Shown piece by piece: positions 22,501-32,117 of a DNA stretch of 64,000 nt (positions are counted from its first letter, which is position 1; the number at the start of each line of letters is the position of its first letter). A program made the translations under genes and the position numbers. Under the pieces are notes generated by a model. The model did not search any database and was not told the DNA's origin. It saw nothing but the letters and a program-made list of their open reading frames with translations. Source of the DNA: Morchella semilibera. Taxonomy: Eukaryota > Ascomycota > Pezizomycetes > Pezizales > Morchellaceae. The stretch covers positions 372,001 to 436,000 of the forward strand of contig WBVU01000022.1 in assembly GCA_009192285.1 (NCBI GenBank), read 5' to 3'.

Positions 22501-24294
22501 GGATCCAATCTCGTCAATGGCCGTCAATCAGTTTAAACTCTTCTTGGCAGATTCCTAGCAAAACTTTTTCGGGTTCTCAAACACACTGCCAGCGAAAGGA
22601 AAAAAAAGGAGACCATTCATACAACATGCTTGGATGAGATAAGGGTCTGACTGTCAAATCTAACTATTTTCCGGCCGGCCCCCCCCACGCCCAGCCTTAA
22701 GACAAAAGTTTTTCCGGGACCAGAGAGAATTCGGCCGCCGGCCCCACAGAGGTGTAAGGTACCAATATACAAGGATTCAAATGCAATGTGACGCATATGG
22801 GAATGGCATCCATTCACAAAAAGACACAAGGATTTCAAGCCCCCGGATATCCACCCAGTTTGGTTTACCAGGTTAGATAGGTACCACATCCAAATAACTG
22901 GGTCGATCGGGGTCGATCGCCAACTAGGTGCTCGGGCGTAGGAAATGCAGATGCCCGATTTGCATGGCAAAGAGGCGCCACTCCACACAAAAGAATGCCT
23001 CGCATTTTTTGGTTTTATAGATGGTATGCATCTACTGATTCTGACGTGCTGATCGTGGCCAGTTGCATCATTGCAGGAGACTCGAAGCTAACAAACCAAA
23101 CTCTGCCATATGGCGGATTTGGCAGAAAAAAGGACTGAACAATGCGTGCATTTTCCCCGGGCCTTGTGATAGAACTTAAAGCACTAGTACATGCATTAAT
23201 TGGTAGTCAAAGAACCTTCCTTTCCGAGCACTATATACCTGCCCTGAATGAAGGGTTTGCTAGGTATACTTTAATCTAAGGGCGAAGACTCAAAGCGGCA
23301 CCTAAGATAGTGCTAACTTTGTCAGGCCATTAGATATGCTATAACGGGCCTCTATTTAATTATATTTCCCAAAAGGCCAGAAGTAACTACTCACTCTTTC
23401 TCCCTACACGGGTAGATCCGCAGCTATTCTGGTTAACTATATGTTCCTATCATTTTGACTGTGTCTCAAACAAATCCGGATTTGCTACGATGCATAATGC
23501 ACTTACATGCATATATGTCGCTTGATATAGAACACTCTAGATGCTATGCCATCAGGATTCAGAGATTCCTCGACTGGTAAGCGGGCAAATGTCTTCGATT
23601 GGCCTCAGCAGCCCCGCGGAAATACAAAGACCGGGTATGATCGGTAGTATAGCCGGGAAACTCACAATGTCAGAGAACCACATATGCATAGGAAACTATA
23701 TATAGATCAATACTCTAACCCCATGACTACCAGGTCCAATAAACAATACTTTGAATAGGTCAATTCATCTACTCTTGGACTTTGCATTGGATAGACTGCT
23801 CCAGTCGATTATCCCGAGAGGGTTTCAGGTCGCCGTCATAACCGCCAGGCATTTTCTATTGAAACCTTTAGATAGGTGCTTGGAATCACGGTCTCCATAA
23901 TAGTATACTGCCCTCTCTCCACAAACTGGCAAGTAAATCCGAGTGATGTTCCATGACACGATATTGCCACATGTCTTGGCGCCATACAGAGGGCCTCAGT
24001 ATCAGCTCTACCTCAGGTTCGATTCCAGGGGACCCGGTTGGACATGGTGATGATGCCTGAAATTCGCGTGACCGAAGTACTAACAGTAAGGCTACCGCTA
24101 ACTCCTATGAAGAGCTACCGGCTGTATATAATCAGTTGTCAATGATTGAATAGTAATTCCATTCCGGAACACGAATTCGAGAGATATCACGGCACAAGAG
24201 TATTAATATATGATTACCAAAATTACTCGATTCAAACTAACACACACACATACATACTACAGGACAGGATCGGGGGTGTTTAATACAGAAAATA
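19588..24294. other. Long intergenic region, no gene recognised
   Basis: Across 4.7 kb I see no coding frame with a recognisable domain. Landmarks are T runs after the nmrA-like stop (19660-19815), a perfect 22-bp palindrome at 20529-20550 (listed separately), a TACATGTA octamer at 22123, and repeated AGATAGTAG-type motifs around 22100-22130. The right third (22600-24250) looks like unconstrained, possibly decayed repeat sequence, but I cannot assign it. Confidence 0.55.
20529..20550. repeat. Perfect 22-bp palindrome
   Basis: The half-site AGGTACAGTGG is followed at once by its exact reverse complement with no spacer. It lies in the middle of a long gene-free stretch. Function unknown; it could be a protein dimer site or the closed end of a degraded foldback element. 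Confidence 0.7.
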
Positions 24295-26427
24295 TCAAGT
24301 TTTCTCAAACTTTTTAGTCAATCTGTTTCTACGCTCCTCTTCAATTCTCTGCTTGTCCGGCTCCTAGTCGAAATCATAAACAATATCAGTAACTAGATCT
24401 GACTAGAAAATAAAGGAGGATACTCACATCCCACTCCCACTCCATAACTAGTATCGGGAATTTCGTCTCCAGTATCTCAAACATCAACCTCCTCTCTGCC
24501 AATAACCACCTCAAAAATGCTAACACTGCACATTCAGGAAATATTATCGGCATCGGTAAACCCAGAAATTTCATTATGAACTGCGTTGTCAGCGCAATGA
24601 TACTGGCGCAACTCTCATTTGGGATAATTCTTCTTAGGCGTGCAGGCTTTGGGTTGATGTCGTGTGGAGTCTGCGCAATTTTGAGTGAGGCCCTCTCCAA
24701 TAGTATCTTCATTGGTGTTTTGAAGTACTTCGACGTTTCGGGGTCGCTGCCTGCTTCTAGATTCCTCAGAATTTCGACATTCACCTCCCAGAAGGTAGGT
24801 TTTCCCCCTTCGTTGGGTGTTACCAAGAATTTCCTCCGGCTTGTGGGGTTGGGGTTCGGAATAACCCTGAAACTGGAACTTTTTGCTCCAGTCATTTTAA
24901 GGAGCTCATCAACCAATGGTTGGTACAAATCCTGATTAGTGTGATTCCTATTCCTGGAGAAATGCTCTAGCGCCCTCAGCATCGCGGCTGGCGTACGGAA
25001 GGTAATGGCCCCAGTATCCACCCTAGCATTTCCCAGGACCACACCATTGAGAAGGTGTGTGAACTCCTTTGAAAGCTTCACGATCTCATATTCCATTATA
25101 TCTTCCTCGTAGGTTTCCACTCTCCCATCGCGTCCTACAAATTCACCATCCTTCGACACCCTTGGGCTCCTATGAGGCGCGCCCCAAAACATGCTCTTTC
25201 TATACATCAATTCTAGCTCGGGCACCGGTGGTAATTCCGGACGTAACGGGGTCGAACACAGCACGATTGCAATTCTTGGCGAAATAACATAGAAGCGATG
25301 AAACGGGTATATTTTACCCCCAAGCGCATGCATCCACTCACACAGCCCGAAAGAGCTGTTACTGATGACGAACTCCTCGTCGTCGGCAGCCTCCCAAACC
25401 GCAAGGAAAAAGTTTCTTGCTTCGCCCAAGTACTGGATCATCTCCCCATGCTCGATATCAGGGTCAATGCCGCGGCGGAATCTAGCAACCCCACCAGGGC
25501 CGAGCTGCTCGCTAGCTTTCTCACCCTGGGAAATCAAATCTGCGTGTGGGGTATTGAGGTAGCTCTTAAGCACATGTAGCCACATTTCAGAAGGCTTGAG
25601 GTTATTCCTTCGCCTAAACGCACGAATCCAGGCGGCGCCGGAGGAGTTGTCGGGATTTTCATCATCGAAGTGGTTCGCTTTGCATCCATCGTTGCGGAAG
25701 TACATGACGAACATAAATTTCCTTAGAAGGTTGAGATATTTCCTCTTTATCTTGAAGTATTCAGGTTCACCAGCTGGTAAACCTCCAGGGGGGCGGGACT
25801 CAATCGTTTTATGAAGAGTGGAAATTGCCTTTGCGGCATGGGACTCGAGAATAGAGAGTTTTTTCTCAACTTCGTAGACATCATCGGCGTTTTGTTCATC
25901 GAGGTAGAGATCTCTAATGCCATAGCTATTGTTGACAGAGCGAATGGAGAAGGTACCACTTGGAACGTGGTAGTGATGGATAGGGTCGTAGGCTTCGGGG
26001 GGGGTGTTTTTGTTTCGTTTTTTAAAATCGGGATTTACGCTGTTGAAGGTTTCAGTAAACGTGTTTTCTGGGATATATTAAAGAGAGGGCATCATTACTG
26101 TCCCTCAATGATGAATTTTTTGAGGATGAAACGGGGTATTATGTGATGGTACTGGTCTTTGGGATTTGTCTTTACTTTGGGCGCTGGTTCCGAAGCATCG
26201 GTACCGGCGGCAGCAGCGGCAGCAGCGGGAGAAGCGGGAGTAGCGGGAGTAGCGGGAGACGCGGGAGTAGCGGGAGCAGGAGCTTTAGCACGGGGTTTTC
26301 GGTTTTTCGGTCCCATGGATGAAGCATTGGTGCCGGCAGCAGCAGCGGCAGTAGCGGGAGACGCGGGAGCAGTAGGAGCAGTAGGAGCAGGAGCTTTAGC
26401 ACGGGGTTTTCGGTTTTTTGGTCCCAT
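24295..26427 (-). CDS. DUF4238-family protein with duplicated N-terminal segment
   Basis: Exons on the minus strand: 26427-26099, 26039-24428, 24363-24295, with introns of 59 and 64 bp; phases agree and the product is 669 residues. Residues 94-106 carry the DUF4238 signature HHIIPRFILKKF. The body follows with GTFSIRSVNNSYGIRDLYLD, KKLSILESHAAKAI, FMFVMYFRN and FVISNSSFGLCEW, the latter resembling the D/N-S block of the family near FYVISPRIAIVLCS. Function is unknown; these proteins are expanded in fungi and also occur in bacteria. The N-terminus is a tandem duplication: MGPKNRKPRAKAPAP at residues 1-15 recurs at 38-52, each followed by an Ala/Pro/Thr tract. The unit is 111 bp. A second Met therefore starts an equally good shorter protein. 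The short Glu/Arg/Lys tail (EPDKQRIEEERRNR) is on the last exon. Confidence 0.8.
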
Positions 26428-27155
26428 GGCTCAATTTCGGGGTCCGGGGGGTCTAGTTGTTGAGATCACAGAAAAAGCAGCATCGGCGGGCCTTGGGGAG
26501 TTATGGTCATTGTGTTGGATGCCTGAAATCGGATATGCAGCTATGGCTTGGAAGTCCCGATGGGTTGGATATGCCCAATTAAGATGATTCACTACATTGA
26601 GTGATTCTCCATGATCCAATTAAGCCAAACCTCTAAAGTTGGCAGTCAAAACACGCATTAACTCGCCCCGGGCTGCCTCAAACGTTTATATTTACATTGT
26701 ACTTACCTATCCGACGGTTATCAGGGCCATCACTCTCACATACTCCGTCCTCACTTTCGAGTATCAGAAATCAATAACACATAACTCATAGCATCAACAG
26801 TTATCCGAATGGATCTCGATCTATCAACTTGTGGCTGCGATGTTTTTCTCTTTCCTCGCGGGTGGTAGATCTCTATCCCGTTACTTTGAAGTGGCCGGGA
26901 GAACCTGTTCTCGCTGCAAGCAAGCAGGTACTGAAATGCCTTCAGCCTGGTGTATACATGATTTTAAATGTTACCGGTATGTACGTCAGAATATCTATCC
27001 ATATACATGCAAAACACAACATCTCCGCTCATCTATTCTATCCTCGGGCACTCTTTACCCCGCAAAAAAGACAGGGTCAGGCGTCTGCCTAACGAAACGA
27101 AAGTAGCATCAATGAGTGTTTTAGCTTCATATCAATCCACAGTCACTACTGCCAC
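26428..27155. other. Intergenic spacer between the DUF4238 gene and the Asn-rich secreted protein gene
   Basis: About 0.73 kb between two minus-strand genes, holding the promoter of the DUF4238 gene and the 3' flank of the next one. No domain-bearing frame, repeat or obvious regulatory motif seen. Confidence 0.5.
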
Positions 27156-27921
27156 TTAATGTCCGCAGCTGTTGCAGGGTTGGGGGTAGGATGGGCGAGC
27201 GTAGGGACGCTGCCTGTTGTTGTTGCGGTCAACGTTGTCATTAACGTTCTCATTGGCGTTGAGGTTATCCGTCTCGTTCTCAATCACATCCTCAAAGAAA
27301 GCCAAATCCTCGCTCTGAACCTCAGCCAAAGCCGCGGACTCCTGCTGGGCGGTGTTGTCGTTGGCGTTGAAGTTGGCAACCTCGACACCGAGCTCGTTCT
27401 TGTTGGCGTTGGCGACCTCAATGTTGTTCTCGTTGGCGAGCAAGTTACGGTTGTCAGACTCAAGGGCTCCGAAGCCGAATGCCTCTCCTCCCTTCGCGAG
27501 GTTGGCGTTCTCGTTGGCGTTCTCAGACTTGGCTCCGGCGAGAGACTCCATCGCGTTGGCGTTCTCGTTGCCGTTCTCATAGGCCTGGGCGTTTGAGTCA
27601 TAAGCTTGCTGCTTCTCGTAGGCGTTTACAAAGTTGGGCTTGATGTAAGGGTAGTAGTTCTGGTAGCTGTTGGAGTTGGGGTAGTAGTTCTTGTAGTAGT
27701 CGTGAGGTTTGTAGTACTCCTGGGGCTTGTACTCCGGCTTGTAGTGCTCCGGCTTGTAGTACTCAGAGTTCCTGTACTGCAATGGGTCAAAACCCGGACT
27801 AAAAACAACATTGTCAGTCTCGGTTCACTCTATCAACTGGGAGCAACTGGGGGAGTCGAACTTACGCCGCAGAAACTGCTGCAGCCATGAGGGCTGAGAG
27901 AAGGAGAGTTGAGTAGATCAT
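27156..27921 (-). CDS. Secreted Asn-rich low-complexity protein
   Basis: Exons 27921-27866 and 27798-27156 (67-bp intron) give 232 residues. The first exon encodes a clean signal peptide (MIYSTLLLSALMAAAVSAA). The mature protein starts with a Tyr/Lys/Pro repeat region (YYKPEHYKPEYKPQEYYKP), then about 130 residues studded with NANEN/NANA-type units (for example YENGNENANA, KSENANENANL, NLLANENN). It ends in a basic stretch and CNSCGH, whose two cysteines are the only obvious disulfide candidates. A TATA-like box (TATAAAAT on the minus strand near 28012) lies about 90 bp upstream. I recognise no family. A cell-wall or secreted structural protein is possible, and an effector cannot be excluded. 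It neighbours another secreted low-complexity gene. Confidence 0.75.
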
Positions 27922-29132
27922 TCTAAAAAAGAGTGTATCGGACTTAAAAGAATGGGTAAGGGTATGTCGATGATAGTAGGCTCAGAAAGGATTGTTGGGG
28001 ATACACCAGGTATTTTATACACACTGGTTCACTCTCTTTCGTTGACATCATCATGCTGATTTCTCCGGCCGTCGATAGTGTTGGAGATAGTGTTTATCAG
28101 GATTGCAGGTAGGATCGTGCTCCGGGGAAATTTGTTCCTGGTGTTAGTTAAGCTATATACGATAACATATGTGGTTAGTCTTATCAAAAATACAGCACGA
28201 CTTTTTAGTGGGATTTACGAAGCAGTCCAAGGCACTGGGTCTACGATTCTAGCATACCCGAAATAAAACCAATACTGCCTAAGGCTTATGTAATCCTGCT
28301 ATCGGGGTTATTTATTAAATTTGTTTATTATGTTGGGATACATGCACCGTTTGAACCCCAGTCCAGGTAAGAGAACCTACCAGTGGAATCCGAAAATTAA
28401 CTGACTCTTGGGTTAAATACAGTACACAATCACAAAGTACTTAAAGCATACTAGTATGGTTATTAAAAAGCTCAAGATAGTAGCTTATGGAAGACAAGCA
28501 CTCCATCTTTGCCACAGTTGCTTCGAGCGCCACCAACGCTTTGAATCCCTCGCTCGGTGCACTGTTTCCTCTTGTCTAGGCAGAGAGGCAAATCACCTAG
28601 GCACCTCGACGCATTTATGCTCGCCTCCAGCAGCCCCTTCAGCCAGTGGTCAATCTGGTCATTTCTAATAGTCTCCCACCCAAGCGTAGTATTTGCAGGG
28701 TAGGAGTTGTGGCCTTCTGATCTTAACTAAAACCTACTAAATCTTGTTTGGGCTGTTTTAGGCCATTCAACTACATAAAGTGTATTGTAGGTTTCCATTT
28801 AGTAGGGCGTATGCGTACCGCCACGCACTGTTGCGGCCTTCGCGAGAACAAGTCACAAGCTGGTCTATGAAAACCGAGGAGGATTCAACCCAAGTTCAAT
28901 TTTCTGTAGAAATCCTACACTACAGAATGAGCTAGAGCGGGCCAGACCACCCAAAGACGCCAAGGCGAAAACATCAAAAATGCCCCATGGGTTTTAGAAG
29001 TGACGATTGTAAGCTAAAGGTTCTACCATCCCGCTCTTGTTGTTTTTTGTGTTTAACTATCACCTCCTACAGAGTTCTTAGCAAACGATATCCAGGGGAG
29101 ATGCGAGAAACGCGGGAGTAAAAATAGTACCT
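27922..29132. other. Intergenic region between two secreted-protein genes
   Basis: About 1.2 kb with the TATA-like promoter of the Asn-rich gene near 28012. The rest has no recognised gene or repeat; a short inverted pair TTCTGTAG/CTACAGAA lies near 28900-28926. Confidence 0.5.
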
Positions 29133-29882
29133 TTAGTTGTCACCAAAGACACTCCAGACCCCTGGCGTAGACTTTCCCTTTCTCTTTCCACCTAGCTTGG
29201 GGATCATGTTCTCGGTGATATACCTCTCCGTCTCCTCGTCCATCTCGCTCGAGGAGATCTTATCTCCGTTCTCATCCGAGAAGACGTGGAAGTTGGTGGT
29301 TCCGCCATTACCCCCCTTCTGCACACCACCAACATTTACGTGATAGCGGACAGCCTCGTTTTCATCCGTCCTATCCTCCTTAATTGTAGGTCTCCCAGCA
29401 GTGCCCTGCGCCGCAACGGGGGCTGAAGCCGCACCACCATCGTAGACTGCAGGAGCTGGCTCAACGAACTCGAAGTCGTTTGCGAGCTTCTCGGCGAGCG
29501 AGCTCTTGTCCTGTGGCTTCTCAGAAACCGGCTTCGTGAGCACCTTACGTCCAGAGCTTGGTGGTTTTGGGAACCTGGGTTTTGGGACCTGGTGAGCTGA
29601 GAGAGGTATACCAGCAGACTCATCGTGATCACTGGGACGGTCGAGAGGTCCTGGAGCTGGGGGTGCTAGAAGTTGAGGCGGTGGCGGTGATGGCTCCCTG
29701 GCATATTGCTCAGGGTATAGAGCATATGGGACTTCCTGGTTATAGCTTGCGTAGGGATGAGGAGGGCCGTAGTTGGGGACTCCGCCAAAGTATTCATACA
29801 ATGGCTCGTCCTCATATTGGGCGAAGGGTGCGCCAAGCGCGAGACCTGCCATGGAGAAAAAGAGTGCGGTGGTGCCCCTCAT
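29133..29882 (-). CDS. Secreted Pro-rich hypothetical protein
   Basis: An intronless gene for 249 residues. Residues 1-17 (MRGTTALFFSMAGLALG) form a signal peptide ending before APFAQYED. Residues of about 25-110 are rich in Pro/Tyr (YASYNQEVPYALYPEQYARE, SPPPPQLLAPPAPGP). The C-terminal third is better ordered: a VRYHVNVGGVQKGGNGGTTN block, then FHVFSDENGDKISSSEMDEE and a basic KLGGKRKGK tail. Only the C-terminal block looks conserved enough to be a domain, and I do not recognise it. A strong TATA run (TATATATATA) lies about 50 bp upstream of the start on the minus strand (about 29933-29944). It is in the same orientation as the Asn-rich secreted gene 1.2 kb away. Confidence 0.75.
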   Translation of the reverse strand: MRGTTALFFSMAGLALGAPFAQYEDEPLYEYFGGVPNYGPPHPYASYNQEVPYALYPEQYAREPSPPPPQLLAPPAPGPLDRPSDHDESAGIPLSAHQVPKPRFPKPPSSGRKVLTKPVSEKPQDKSSLAEKLANDFEFVEPAPAVYDGGAASAPVAAQGTAGRPTIKEDRTDENEAVRYHVNVGGVQKGGNGGTTNFHVFSDENGDKISSSEMDEETERYITENMIPKLGGKRKGKSTPGVWSVFGDN

Positions 29883-30820
29883 CGTGTCTGTAGTTTATTG
29901 AGATCGGGTAGAAACACAGATGGTTTAACCCCTATATATATATAAAAAAAAACCAAAAAGGCCCTCCCCCTCTCTACGAAGGAGCCAAAGTATTGTCATA
30001 GGCAGATTTTGGCGTTGCAATGGCCATAAATGAAAGGCATTCTAAACTAGCCTTGGGCTCTGGTTGTGAAGTGAATAGTCTTAGTAGCGCGGGGGTGGGT
30101 TGAGAAAGTTCAAACACCACGGGCCTGGTTTGCCCTGCGCATTTAGTTAGTGCCAAGGCGTAGTAGTGCCATCGATCATGGGATGTCACTCATATAGCGT
30201 GGAGAAAGAGTACATGAGGGAATGTCGATCGGAGAACTGTAATCGTATACGTATACAACAACATCGAAGAGGAGGTTCTAGAAACGCCAAATTAAAGGAT
30301 GGATTTTTTTTGGATCGGTGTTTTTACTTTTAGGTGTGATTAATAGATTTTAGGGTTAAGGCGTGACATCTAAATTTACTGTTTACCATGATTTGATTTA
30401 TGTAACGGTATTGAAGAGTAACATGATCTTTGTAGGCGGGGAGTTGTTTCACCAACTTCTCTACATGTAGCTGTATTGTATAATTCTAGATAGGTGCTTA
30501 GTACATCTTACGTTCGAGGGCCAACCGCCTTTAAGCGTGCCATCTTATAAACGTATATAAAAATACAGAATCATCCATGGGTCCAACATTCCAGGTAGGA
30601 AGTGGACAAAGATAACCTAAACCTAACCCACCACCTTACGTAACTAGCTGTGTGTACCTGCGCCACATTCACCACAGGCAGCTATGCCACAGCATCGTCT
30701 CATGCATTCAGGCAGACACTCGTCAGATCTGCAGAGCTCTCTTGATGTAGCATTTAAACTTGTATTTTTTTTTCCCCCTCTTCCGAAAACAAACACCCCA
30801 AACTCCCCAGAAAAACTGAG
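29883..30820. other. Divergent promoter region between the Pro-rich secreted gene and the UBX gene
   Basis: About 0.94 kb shared by two divergently transcribed genes. It carries the TATA run of the minus-strand gene at 29933-29944 and a TACATGTA octamer at 30472. No gene recognised; an open frame on the minus strand over 30644-31063 is antisense to the first UBX exons. Confidence 0.55.
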
Positions 30821-32117
30821 ATGGCATCTTCGATGTTTCACTCCGGACCGATAAATACGGCGATCACGACGGCGGTGGGAGCGGATAAGACGCTGGTGTT
30901 TTTTGTCACGGGTATGTTTTGTCTGACGGCGTTTGATAGCTGCTTTGTGTTTGATAGCTGACTTACTTGTGAGTTTGTAGATGAGGGTGCACAGAGTAAT
31001 CAATGGGAGAACGTATTCCTGAAGAATGATGAGGTTTGTTTCGAATTCAATAGTCGGCATCAATTACAAGGATTGGTAGCTATGAACTTTACTAGTTAGC
31101 AGTTGCGCTAACCAGAACGGCATCAATTATTACGATTAGGTCCTTCCCCTGCTGCAGAAGAGCGCGGTGATACTAAGGCTACTGGAGGGCTCGAATGAAG
31201 CGGCGTTCCTGTGTGCGTTTTGTCCAGCACAGAAAGCGCCTTATATTGCTATCGTCAAGTACAGTCTCCTACCCCCCCCCCCCTCTCTCCCCCTCTTCCA
31301 TAATAATCAACTGACAATATATATAATATCCATAGAAATGGTGCACTCCTCACCACAATCCCCCACACCACCACCACCCAACCCAACTTCACCTCCTCTA
31401 TCCACAGCATCTTCCCCCCACCCACAGCCACCCCCGCACTCAGCGCCACCGCCGCCCTCTTTGCCGAGCGTAAAGCTCGCCTTGAAGCGCAGGCTGGCGC
31501 CCGCCAGGCGCGGGAGGAGGCCGAGCGCCTAGCGCGTCGAGCGCGCGAGAGGGCCCGGCTTGATGCGGAGCCGGAGCGAGCACGGTATATTGCTGAGCAA
31601 AAGAAGATTATGGAAGCCGATGCAGCAGAGAGGCGGAGAATACTGATGTTAGTGGAGAATGATAAGGTTGAGAGGAGGGAGAAGGCGCAGAGGGGGAAGA
31701 TAGTTGTGGCGGGGAAAGAGGAGGTGAAGGAGGGGGTGAAGGAGAAGAAGGGGGCCGTGGGAAGAAATGTGGGGACCTGGGGGGAGATATCGATTGCGTT
31801 TCGGTTGCTGGATGGGAATATCCTCAAGAAATCGTTTGAGAGTCGGTCTAAGTTGGCAGATGTGAGGAAGTGGTTGGATGTGGTGAGTATCCCTGTGTTT
31901 GAGGTCAATGATCAGTTGGCTAGTTTGTTGGTTTGCTGTGCGGTTACTGACGGAGAGGTAGAATCGGACGGATTATCATGCACCGTATACATTCCAGCAG
32001 ATACTCCCGAATAAGGAGCTATCGGCCGCCGACGAGCAGAAGTCACTGACAGAGCTAGGGTTCGCTCATGCGACGACGCTGGTGCTCATTAATAAGAACT
32101 TGGGCACCCGGTTCTAA
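30821..32117 (+). CDS. UBX-domain protein (UBXN4-like, Cdc48 cofactor)
   Basis: Five exons: 30821-30911, 30981-31033, 31158-31258, 31336-31882, 31962-32117, giving 315 residues with matching phases. Residues 1-90 are a thioredoxin-like UAS-type region starting MFHSGPINTAITTAVGADKT and LVFFVTDEGAQSNQWENVFL, then ILRLLEGSNEAAFLCAFCPA. A Ser/Thr/Pro linker and an Arg/Glu/Ala-rich coiled coil (ERLARRARERARLDAEPERA) follow. The UBX domain takes the last 80 or so residues: ISIAFRLLDGNILKKSFESR, LADVRKWLDV, TDYHAPYTFQQILPNKEL and LTELGFAHATTLVLI. UBX domains bind the AAA ATPase Cdc48/p97. The layout matches UBXN4 (erasin), an ER-associated degradation factor, but I see no C-terminal membrane segment. 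This is a housekeeping role in protein quality control. Confidence 0.88.

Noticed and set aside
24016-24026. GGTTCGATTCC, a perfect B-box-like string
   Set aside because: The flanking 5-bp stem has a mismatch and no A box or acceptor stem can be placed at the right distance.
26172-26587. Alternative frames of the DUF4238 N-terminus (poly-Leu, poly-Ala)
   Set aside because: They are shadows of the Ala/Pro codon repeat in the true frame, which alone leads into the HHIIPRF domain.
27159-27596. Val/Leu-rich plus-strand frame
   Set aside because: It is antisense to the Asn-rich secreted protein and arises from its GTTGGC-type codon repeats.
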